Positions 6,881-13,493 of a DNA stretch of 19,839 nt are shown here, in pieces. This stretch comes from an uncultured Candidatus Melainabacteria bacterium (lineage in GTDB: Bacteria; Cyanobacteriota; Vampirovibrionia; Gastranaerophilales; Gastranaerophilaceae), in the NCBI GenBank assembly GCA_934700335.1, contig CAKUXM010000024.1, positions 1-19,839 on the forward strand, in the 5' to 3' direction. The notes beneath the pieces are model-generated. The model worked only from the letters and a program-made list of their open reading frames with translations. It did no database searches and had not been told where the DNA came from. The position numbers and the translations under genes were made by a program. Numbering within the stretch: the first letter of the stretch is position 1; each line of letters begins with the position of its first letter.

Positions 6881-7001
6881 GTTTAGTTAATTTTTTCTTA
6901 ATATTTGTTGTAAAAAAATACATAAAGAAATTATTTGTGATGAATAAAATAAAAAACATCTGTATAAAAAATAGATTACTTCTAGCTTAATGTTACAAAA
7001 T

Positions 7002-7029
7002 TAGACATTTGCGTTTTTTTGTATATACT
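7002..7029 (+). promoter_or_regulatory. Promoter of the restriction-modification operon
   Basis: TAGACA (7002-7007), a 16-bp spacer and TATACT (7024-7029), diverging from the grpE promoter. The intervening 6881-7001 is A/T-rich with no gene. No C-protein box of paired short repeats was seen near the promoter. Confidence 0.5.
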
Positions 7030-7076
7030 ATAAATAGATTAATTAGATTAATTTCATGGTACCAATCAAGTTATAT

Positions 7077-7080
7077 AGGA
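7077..7080 (+). promoter_or_regulatory. Ribosome binding site deciding the A-subunit start
   Basis: AGGA ends 8 nt before the in-frame ATG at 7089. The earlier in-frame ATG at 7056 has only AATTAGATTAATTTC before it. This favours 7089 as the true start. Confidence 0.55.
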
Positions 7081-7088
7081 ATTATGTT

Positions 7089-8966
7089 ATGCCAATAGAA
7101 CAATATACTGAAAGCTTAACACTTTCGGAAATGAAGTGTAATATTGGGAAAAATTCATTTGGCTATGTTTTCCCTCAAGGTGATGTTTCAAAAATAGATA
7201 AAATACAGAGCTTATTAAAAAAAGCGGGTGGGAAACCAAAAGAATGCGATTTGAGCGATTTTTCAAAAGGCGGGAATGGAAAAGGGAAGCCTGAATATAT
7301 TATTACATTCAATGACGATTCTCATACTATACTTGTTGTTGAGTGTAAAAATACGGCAAAGAAACATCAAAGTGAAAACCTAAATAAACCTAATGCTTTC
7401 GCTGTTGATGGAGTTTTATATTATGCAAAATTTTTAAAAGAAGAATATAATGTAATTTCGATAGCAATAAGTGGAACTACGACAGCTAATATGAAAGTTG
7501 ATACTTTTTATTGGCAAAAAGGACAGGATAATTACAGTGTATTAAAAAAAGCACGTGATATTATACTAGAACCTAAAAATTATATAGAATTAATTAAAGG
7601 CAATAAGTTACAAAAAGCTTACTCTTTAGACGAAATAAGAAATACTGCAATTGATATGCATAACAATCTTCGTGAAATAAAAGTTACAGAAGCACATAAA
7701 CCAATTTTTATTGCTGGAATTTTAATAGCATTGAATGATGAAGATTTTGTAAAAACTTATGATACATTACCTTCGTATAATTCCGTAATGCAAAACATTC
7801 AAATTGCAATTGAAAATGTTTTAAAAAACAGTGATATAAAAAGTAATAGAATAAATTATATAAAACAAGTTTTTAAAACTCTACAAGAGAACACAAAGTT
7901 TTCAGAAATTCCATTAGGACATTCTAAATCTATCACTTGGTATATAGAACAACTAGAATTAAAAATAAAACCAATGATGGACTATGCGGACAATACAGTC
8001 GATGCATTGGGCGTTTTTTACCACGAATTTATTAAATATTCTGGTGGTGATGGAAGTGGATTAGGTATTGTTTTAACCCCACAACATTTAACGGAATTTA
8101 TGTGTGATTTAGCAAATGTTAATAAAAATAGCAAGATTGTTGATATTTGTTGTGGTTCAGCCTCATTTTTGGTTACGGCAATGGGTAAAATGTTTAAAAA
8201 TGCTAATCCTGCTGAAATTAAAAGAATTAGAGAAGAAGGTCTTTATGGTGTTGAATTTGATGATGGATTATACACCTTAGCAATTGCAAATATGATTATT
8301 CGTAAAGACGGAAAATCTAACATTTATAAAGGCGACTGTTTTAATCAAGCTATTACTAAAGAACTCAAGGGAAAAAACATAAATATTGGATTAATAAACC
8401 CTCCGTATTCACAAAAAGACGTAGTTGAATTAGAATTTGTAGAACACATGTTAGATATATTAACAGTTGGAGGTATTGGTGTTGTTGTTGTACCTATGAG
8501 TTGTGCAATTGGTACAAAGTTTAAGGATGTTAGAGAAAGACTTTTTAAAAATCATACGTTAAAAGCTGTATTTTCAATGCCTGACGATATATTTTATCCT
8601 GTTGGCACTAATGTATGCGTTATGGTTTGGGAAGCACATACTCCTCATGATTCAGAACAAGAAACATTTTTTGGCTATTATAAAGATGATGGCTTTGTAA
8701 AAAAGAAAAAACTAGGAAGAATTGACATAAATAAAAAATGGACTAAAATTGAACAAAAATGGCTTTCTTTATATAGAAATAAAGATGTAAAAGATGGTTT
8801 ATCTGCTCGTAAATGTGTTTCGTATAGTGATGAATGGTTATGTGAAGCGTATATGAAAACTGATTATACAAAATTAACAGCAAATGATTTTCAATGTACA
8901 CTTAATAATTACCTTTCCTACCTCATAAAAGAGGGGACTGTTCACGAAGATAGTGATGGAGTGTAA
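7089..8966 (+). CDS. BcgI-like type IIB restriction-modification enzyme, nuclease-methyltransferase subunit
   Basis: This is a single polypeptide of 625 aa (636 from the ATG at 7056) combining DNA cleavage and adenine methylation. Numbering from 7089, the N-terminal 130 residues hold a PD-(D/E)XK-type nuclease core: P68-E69, then E85-C86-K87 in ILVVECKN. A helical linker follows. The N6-adenine methyltransferase domain has TPQHLTEFM (330-338), SAM motif I DICCGSASFL (352-361) and catalytic motif IV NPPY (437-440). This order, the length near that of BcgI A (about 637 aa as I recall), and a separate specificity subunit next door point to type IIB. They argue against classical type I, because no hsdR helicase gene is present. 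Known relatives cut on both sides of a bipartite site. The target here cannot be read from sequence. The specificity gene begins 2 nt after this stop. Base composition resembles its neighbours, so transfer, if any, is not obvious. Confidence 0.85.
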   Translation: MPIEQYTESLTLSEMKCNIGKNSFGYVFPQGDVSKIDKIQSLLKKAGGKPKECDLSDFSKGGNGKGKPEYIITFNDDSHTILVVECKNTAKKHQSENLNKPNAFAVDGVLYYAKFLKEEYNVISIAISGTTTANMKVDTFYWQKGQDNYSVLKKARDIILEPKNYIELIKGNKLQKAYSLDEIRNTAIDMHNNLREIKVTEAHKPIFIAGILIALNDEDFVKTYDTLPSYNSVMQNIQIAIENVLKNSDIKSNRINYIKQVFKTLQENTKFSEIPLGHSKSITWYIEQLELKIKPMMDYADNTVDALGVFYHEFIKYSGGDGSGLGIVLTPQHLTEFMCDLANVNKNSKIVDICCGSASFLVTAMGKMFKNANPAEIKRIREEGLYGVEFDDGLYTLAIANMIIRKDGKSNIYKGDCFNQAITKELKGKNINIGLINPPYSQKDVVELEFVEHMLDILTVGGIGVVVVPMSCAIGTKFKDVRERLFKNHTLKAVFSMPDDIFYPVGTNVCVMVWEAHTPHDSEQETFFGYYKDDGFVKKKKLGRIDINKKWTKIEQKWLSLYRNKDVKDGLSARKCVSYSDEWLCEAYMKTDYTKLTANDFQCTLNNYLSYLIKEGTVHEDSDGV

Positions 8967-8968
8967 AC

Positions 8969-10024
8969 ATGGAATTAAATGTACAAGAATGGAAAGAGTT
9001 TAAAATATCTGATTATTTTAGTGTTAACGGAACTAAAACGACAAAATTAGAAATTCTTACAGATGAATATGGATTAGGTGCTTATCCATACGTTACAACA
9101 CAAGCAAAAAATAATGGCGTTGCTGGGCGATATAATTGTTATACCGAACAAGGAAATGTACTTGTTGCAGATAGCGCTGTCGAAGGATATGTTTCATATC
9201 AAGAGAATAATTTTTCTGCTAGCGATCACGTTGAAAAATTAATACCTAAATTTAAGCTTAATAGATACACTGCAATGTTTCTTGTTACAATTTTAAATAA
9301 AGAAAATTATCGTTACTCATACGGACGAAAATTTAATCAAAACAATATTAGAAATACTGTAATTAAATTACCATCAAAACAATTAGAAAGTGGTGAATTT
9401 ATCCCAGATTGGCAGTTCATGGAAGATTATATTAAATCATTGCACCATAAACCGATTACAACAAAGATTGTAACTGGTAATGTTAAAGAATTAGAAATTG
9501 ACAAATGGAAAGAATTCAAAGTTTCAAAGCTATTTAGTATAATATATAAAGCAAAAGCTTATACAAAAGAGGAAGTTGTTGAAACGGATACAGGTATTCA
9601 CTTTGTATCAAGAACTGATTGTAATAATGGCATTGACATGATAGTTGACAAAAATGCAAAATATGAAGGCTTAGAAGACGGAAATTGTATTACTATTGGT
9701 GATACAACAGCAACATGTTTTTATCAAAATAAGGAATTTATAGCTGGAGATCACATGGTTATTTTACGCGCAAACTGGTTAAACCTTAAAAGAGGTCTTT
9801 TCTTTAGAACCTTATTTGCACAAGAAGCTCTTAAATATTGCTATGGAAGAGCATTCCGTATGGATTTAATTAAAGATACTTTATTAAAGTTACCAATTCA
9901 ACGAAATGAAAAAGGTAATCCAATTATAGATGATAATTGTACTTTTTCTGATAAAGGTTATATTCCAGACTGGCAATTTATGGAAAATTACATAAATTCA
10001 CTACCATATAGCGATAGAATATAA
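8969..10024 (+). CDS. BcgI-like type IIB specificity (S) subunit
   Basis: This 351-aa DNA-recognition subunit directs the preceding enzyme to its site. It is an internal duplication, each half being one target-recognition domain. Half 1 opens with WKEFKIS (8-14) and closes with IPDWQFMEDYIKSL (145-158). Half 2 opens with WKEFKVS (180-186) and closes with IPDWQFMENYINSL (332-345). Other paired motifs are SASDHVEKL with IAGDHMVIL, and YSYGRKF with YCYGRAF. The variable segments between them differ, so the two half-sites are probably different. The length is close to BcgI B (about 341 aa as I recall). GGAG (8958-8961) lies 7 nt before the ATG, and only 2 nt separate it from the A-subunit stop, so the two are co-transcribed and probably co-translated. 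The two halves are strongly diverged at DNA level, so the duplication is old. Confidence 0.88.
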   Translation: MELNVQEWKEFKISDYFSVNGTKTTKLEILTDEYGLGAYPYVTTQAKNNGVAGRYNCYTEQGNVLVADSAVEGYVSYQENNFSASDHVEKLIPKFKLNRYTAMFLVTILNKENYRYSYGRKFNQNNIRNTVIKLPSKQLESGEFIPDWQFMEDYIKSLHHKPITTKIVTGNVKELEIDKWKEFKVSKLFSIIYKAKAYTKEEVVETDTGIHFVSRTDCNNGIDMIVDKNAKYEGLEDGNCITIGDTTATCFYQNKEFIAGDHMVILRANWLNLKRGLFFRTLFAQEALKYCYGRAFRMDLIKDTLLKLPIQRNEKGNPIIDDNCTFSDKGYIPDWQFMENYINSLPYSDRI

Positions 10025-10088
10025 AGCATTACTACAAACTTAACTTACCAATATTTATTTGAACATTAAAAAATTTTTAATTTTAAAT

Positions 10089-10131
10089 AATTATCAAAAG
10101 TTTATTACTGCTAGTTTAAATTTTGATAATT
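10089..10131 (+). terminator. Possible terminator of the RM operon (11-bp inverted repeat)
   Basis: AATTATCAAAA (10089-10099) is the exact reverse complement of TTTTGATAATT (10121-10131), with a 21-nt loop. GTTTTGTTT follows. The stem is entirely A/T apart from one pair and the loop is long, so it is a weak terminator at best and could instead be a protein-binding site. Confidence 0.35.
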
Positions 10132-10221
10132 GTTTTGTTTCCAACTAGATAAATGCTCTAAAATCACACCCCTAAACGGCACTAAGATAAACTTCTAACT
10201 TTTAATATTGTAATTTGTATG

Positions 10222-10249
10222 TTGTCTTTTTTACAAAAATCATTATAAA
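10222..10249 (+). promoter_or_regulatory. Promoter of the lytic transglycosylase gene
   Basis: TTGTCT (10222-10227), a 16-bp spacer and TATAAA (10244-10249). Predicted start is near 10256, giving a leader of about 64 nt. Confidence 0.5.
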
Positions 10250-10319
10250 TCAAATAGAGGATTTAATATTACAAAAAATTTAGTAGGATTAGATTAAGAA
10301 CTAGAGGTGTGAGGTATTT

Positions 10320-11042
10320 ATGTTTTCTCCTAAGATTCAAAATTTGATTAATTCAAGCGGACAACAAGCAGCAATTCAACGTTATGCAGAATTGAGTGCT
10401 AAAGTTGCTAATTATGAAAAAGGTCTTGAACCTCCTTCATTGGACAACGTAAAACCTTTTGCCAAAGTTTTAAAAGACAGTGCAGCTACAAAAAATGTAA
10501 CTTCACCAAATAACGCAACTGCTTTCGGTTCTTTAGTTTCTGGCGTTGATAACAAAAAGAAAGAAGCTAAAATTTATGGCAGAAACGATTTAACAGCACT
10601 TATCGGACCTCAAAAAACAACTGGCAGTTCTTTTGCTAGCAAAATTGGAGGAGGTATTGCAGGCTCTAAAAACCAAATTCTTGATATGGTTACGAAAATT
10701 TCAAAAAGACACGGCGTTGATGACAAGCTTGTAAAAGCCTTAATCAAACAAGAATCAGGTTTTAATGCTAATGCAAAATCAAAAGTAGGTGCTATGGGTT
10801 TAATGCAGCTTATGCCAGCTACAGCAAAAAGTCTTGGTGTTAAAGACCCAATGAACCCAGTTGAAAATGTTGAAGGTGGTGTAACTTATCTTAAATCTAT
10901 GTTAGATAAATACAATGGTAACGTTATCTTAGCATTAGCTGCATACAATGCAGGACCTGGAAATGTAGACAAATACGATGGTGTTCCTCCATTCCCAGAA
11001 ACTCAAAATTACGTTAAAAACATCTTGAGAGATTATCTATGA
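10320..11042 (+). CDS. Lytic transglycosylase (SLT domain), no signal peptide
   Basis: This 240-aa protein has a C-terminal Slt-type lysozyme-like domain (about 118-240), which cleaves the peptidoglycan glycan backbone with 1,6-anhydromuramyl formation. The family motifs are all present: the catalytic Glu in IKQESGFN (E145), GAMGLMQLMPATAKSLG (157-173), then NVEGGVTYL and LALAAYNAGPGNV (204-216). The N-terminal 117 residues are Ser/Lys/Asn-rich and low in hydrophobicity. They open with MFSPKIQNLINSSGQQAAIQRYAELSAKVANYEKG-type helices. No signal peptide or membrane anchor is visible, so export must use another route or the enzyme is carried by an appendage machine. The start is firm: GAGG (10311-10314) lies 5 nt before the ATG. 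It is monocistronic and convergent with the RseP-type gene, with no clear terminator between them. Confidence 0.9.
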   Translation: MFSPKIQNLINSSGQQAAIQRYAELSAKVANYEKGLEPPSLDNVKPFAKVLKDSAATKNVTSPNNATAFGSLVSGVDNKKKEAKIYGRNDLTALIGPQKTTGSSFASKIGGGIAGSKNQILDMVTKISKRHGVDDKLVKALIKQESGFNANAKSKVGAMGLMQLMPATAKSLGVKDPMNPVENVEGGVTYLKSMLDKYNGNVILALAAYNAGPGNVDKYDGVPPFPETQNYVKNILRDYL

Positions 11043-11080
11043 TAACTATTTTAAACTTTTTTATTAGCAAAATTTTCAAT

Positions 11081-12460
11081 CTAAAACTTATTCGTCAATA
11101 ATGCAAATACGTCATTAAAAATAACGTATACCATTAATGTTACTAAGAACATAAATCCTACTGTGCCAATTTTTTCAACGATTTTGTCATCTAATCTTTT
11201 GCCGTGAATTTTTTCTATAAATAAGAACAGTAAATGACCACCGTCTAATGCTGGAATTGGCAAGAAGTTTACTAATGCTAAGTCCATAGAAATTATCGCA
11301 ATCAACAATAGCCCTTGAAAAATACCATTGTTATCAATAATATCTCCACCAACCTTTGTTATTGCAACAATACCATGCAAATCTTTCATTGGAACTTTGC
11401 CTGTAAATAATTGATACAAGCCATAACACATCATATAAGTGTTATCGTACAAGTATTTATAACTTTGAACTACTGCTTTTGGGAAAGATTTTGTTGGCGC
11501 AAGAATTTCTTTTGTTTCTAATTGAATTCCTAATTGACCTTTTTTGTTTGGATAAACAGTTTTTAGAGGAACAATTTTACCATTTCTTTCAACCTTTATA
11601 TCAACAGGGTGGGTAGTATCAGAAATCGCATAGGCAATATCCTTCAAAGTTACGTTGCCGTCTGAGATATAATAGTTTTTATCATTTTTCTTTATTTCGT
11701 CTCTAATTTTTATACTTTTTTCTGATAATTTTAAAGTATCAATTTGTTCAAAATTCTTTAATCCAGATTGAACTTTTTTATCATTAATTAAAATCTTTTC
11801 TTCAACAGTTTTTTCTGGAAGTCTTACCAAAAGATCCTTGACAATTGGTTCGTCTGGCTTGAAACCAATGTTAATCTTCAACAATTCATCAATATTATTT
11901 TGATAATTTGCTTTTGTAATTATACCGTCAGCCTCTTTACTTTGAGTAACTATAGTAATAAACGCAGCAGTATTTTTAATAGGCATGCCATTAACTTCTA
12001 CAATCTTATCACCTTTTTTAGCACCAGAAGTCCAAATTGAAGAACCTTTAGCTGCAACTATATCATTAATATAAATATCAGCTTGTCCTGAAGGTAATTG
12101 ACCCCACAAAATTGCTGTTAATAATACAAAAAGATATGCGCAAATAACATTTGCAATTACACCTGCAGAAACAACTATTGCTCTTTGATAAATCGGTTTA
12201 TTAATAAATCTTTCCGGAGAATCTTCTTCTAGCCCGCAATCTTTTTCATCATCAGGAAATGATACATATCCACCTAGTAAAAATGCGTGGATTAAAAATG
12301 TTGTATCACCGAATTTCTTTTCATATAAAGTTGGTCCAATTGGTAAACCAAAACCAAACTTTTCAACCTTCATACCAAAAGCTTTTGCAGTCAAGAAATG
12401 ACCTGCTTCGTGCACAAGTATTAAAATACTCAAAAATATTAACATTAAAATTATAGACAT
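11081..12460 (-). CDS. rseP: RseP-type site-2 zinc metalloprotease
   Basis: This is an intramembrane protease of the S2P family that cleaves transmembrane segments, classically in envelope-stress signalling by cutting anti-sigma factors. The 459-aa protein has a first membrane helix carrying the zinc motif HEAGH (17-21), followed by the family's FGFGLPIGP segment. A second membrane helix lies near 90-115. A long periplasmic region (about 120-330) has PDZ-like elements (GDKIVEVNGMPIKN). The C-terminal membrane part holds NFLPIPALDGG (398-408), whose Asp supplies the third zinc ligand. The periplasmic part is longer than in compact homologues, with a Lys-rich insertion at about 195-290. The start has AAGGAA some 12 nt upstream. 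It is divergent from the ComF-like gene across a 75-nt region. No partner anti-sigma factor is in the window. Confidence 0.93.
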   Translation of the reverse strand: MSIILMLIFLSILILVHEAGHFLTAKAFGMKVEKFGFGLPIGPTLYEKKFGDTTFLIHAFLLGGYVSFPDDEKDCGLEEDSPERFINKPIYQRAIVVSAGVIANVICAYLFVLLTAILWGQLPSGQADIYINDIVAAKGSSIWTSGAKKGDKIVEVNGMPIKNTAAFITIVTQSKEADGIITKANYQNNIDELLKINIGFKPDEPIVKDLLVRLPEKTVEEKILINDKKVQSGLKNFEQIDTLKLSEKSIKIRDEIKKNDKNYYISDGNVTLKDIAYAISDTTHPVDIKVERNGKIVPLKTVYPNKKGQLGIQLETKEILAPTKSFPKAVVQSYKYLYDNTYMMCYGLYQLFTGKVPMKDLHGIVAITKVGGDIIDNNGIFQGLLLIAIISMDLALVNFLPIPALDGGHLLFLFIEKIHGKRLDDKIVEKIGTVGFMFLVTLMVYVIFNDVFALLTNKF

Positions 12461-12484
12461 AAAATATTATTCCTTGTTTGTGAT

Positions 12485-12506
12485 TGTTAGTATTATCATT
12501 CTAACA
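12485..12506. promoter_or_regulatory. Inverted repeat in the rseP/comF divergent promoter
   Basis: TGTTAG (12485-12490) and CTAACA (12501-12506) are a perfect 6-bp inverted repeat with a 10-bp spacer. It overlaps the likely -35 zone of the ComF-like gene and encloses GATAAT on the minus strand, a candidate -10 for rseP. It could be an operator affecting both genes. Confidence 0.3.
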
Positions 12507-12523
12507 TGATAAAGAATTTATTG

Positions 12524-12529
12524 TATAAT
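12524..12529 (+). promoter_or_regulatory. -10 box setting a leaderless start for the ComF-like gene
   Basis: TATAAT ends exactly 6 nt before the ATG at 12536, so the expected transcription start falls on the A of that codon. The box lies inside the longer reading that would start at 12506, which argues against the longer start. Confidence 0.5.
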
Positions 12530-12535
12530 TTTTGT

Positions 12536-13180
12536 ATGAAAAAATTTTTTCTAAGTTTGCTAGATTTAATATATAAAAAGCGTTGCTACTTTTGTAAAAG
12601 TTCAAGAGATTGTGTCGTAATGTGCAAAAAATGTTATGACTCTCTTGATTTTAATGATAGAAGAGCACGATTTATTTATAAAAACGTAAACATCTTCTGC
12701 GCAGGCATTTACGAAAAAACAATGCAAAAACTTATCAGAGGCGTAAAATACCATAACCAAAAAGAACTTGCCTATTTTCAAGCCAAATTTATGGCTGAAT
12801 ATTTTAAATCTCTAAAATTAAATAAAAATTTTACTGTTGTTCCTGTTCCTTTGTACAAACAACGTAAAAAAGAGCGTGGCTACAATCACATGGAACTTGT
12901 GGGAAAAGAATTCTGTAAATTAACAGGTTTTGAGATGAATACTGAATTAATTGAAAGAATTAAAAATACAAAACCTCAATACAAATTGAAAAAATTTGAA
13001 AGATTAGAAAACTTGAAAAACGCATTCAAAATTAATGCTGCTAAAATGGATAAAAACTTGGAAATACTAATTATTGATGATATATTTACAACAGGTTCTA
13101 CCTTTGAATCAATGATAGACGAATTACAAAAGACGGGTTTCAATAACATAACATGTTTTGCAACCGCATCGGCGAATTAA
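12536..13180 (+). CDS. ComF-family phosphoribosyltransferase-like protein
   Basis: This is a ComFC/GntX-type protein of the type I phosphoribosyltransferase fold, implicated in DNA uptake in competent bacteria and of uncertain role elsewhere. From 12536 it is 214 aa. An N-terminal zinc-finger-like block has CYFC (17-20) and CKKC (30-33). VVPVPLYKQRKKERGYNHMELV is the family's conserved basic segment. The PRPP-binding signature is LIIDDIFTTGSTF. I chose 12536 because the alternative ATG at 12506 precedes a TATAAT box and adds ten residues with no family support. Neither start has a Shine-Dalgarno sequence. The next gene starts 1 nt after this stop. No other competence genes are nearby, so a role in DNA uptake is unproven. 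Confidence 0.87.
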   Translation: MKKFFLSLLDLIYKKRCYFCKSSRDCVVMCKKCYDSLDFNDRRARFIYKNVNIFCAGIYEKTMQKLIRGVKYHNQKELAYFQAKFMAEYFKSLKLNKNFTVVPVPLYKQRKKERGYNHMELVGKEFCKLTGFEMNTELIERIKNTKPQYKLKKFERLENLKNAFKINAAKMDKNLEILIIDDIFTTGSTFESMIDELQKTGFNNITCFATASAN

Positions 13181-13181
13181 T

Positions 13182-13493
13182 ATGATACTAAGCGAATTTT
13201 CAAAATTTTTACAAGAACATAACAATGAAATTATTAAAAACAAAACCACACTAAGTTTACTAACAGCGTGGATACTTTCTGTTCTTGAAAAACCTGCGCA
13301 AACAAATGTTGAAAAAGTAATTCATCAAGAGATAGACTTTTATCAAAACAAAGCCGGAGATTTCTTTCTTGTTGCAAAATCAGAAAGCGGTAGAAAATTA
13401 ACACACGCACTTTATAATTACGCATTGAGTTACGAACAACACGTAATGAGAAAATGGCTTGCAGATAAAAACGCAAACGATTTTAAACACTAA
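13182..13493 (+). CDS. Hypothetical small protein, 103 aa
   Basis: I do not recognise it. It is a soluble, mostly helical protein (MILSEFSKFLQEHNNEIIKN) with no signal peptide, no membrane segment and no cysteines. It includes a central hydrophobic helix (LSLLTAWILSVL). The ATG at 13182 is 1 nt past the ComF-like stop, so it is likely translated by termination-reinitiation. A TTG at 13158 in frame would overlap the upstream gene and has no ribosome binding site, so I set it aside. Its stop TAA (13491-13493) overlaps the stop TAG (13492-13490) of the convergent membrane-protein gene, leaving no room for an intrinsic terminator between them. Confidence 0.65.
   Translation: MILSEFSKFLQEHNNEIIKNKTTLSLLTAWILSVLEKPAQTNVEKVIHQEIDFYQNKAGDFFLVAKSESGRKLTHALYNYALSYEQHVMRKWLADKNANDFKH

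Larger units (their letters stand above)
10025..10319. other. Intergenic region between the RM operon and the transglycosylase
   Basis: No gene is visible. It holds an 11-bp perfect inverted repeat (10089-10131) and a promoter candidate (10222-10249), listed separately. Between them is a short patch with more C than its surroundings (around 10161-10185) with no recognisable structure. Confidence 0.5.

Noticed and set aside
6818..7001. CIRCE heat-shock operator before grpE
   Set aside because: No TTAGCACTC/GAGTGCTAA dyad could be found.
7089..10024. Classical type I restriction system with hsdR missing
   Set aside because: The methyltransferase protein already carries an N-terminal nuclease core, so a separate R subunit is not required.
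12506..12535. Upstream ATG extending the ComF-like protein by ten residues
   Set aside because: The segment contains the likely -10 box, lacks a ribosome binding site, and the zinc-finger region begins correctly after the later ATG.
13158..13181. TTG start extending the 103-aa protein
   Set aside because: It overlaps the ComF-like gene, has no ribosome binding site, and an ATG sits 1 nt after the upstream stop.
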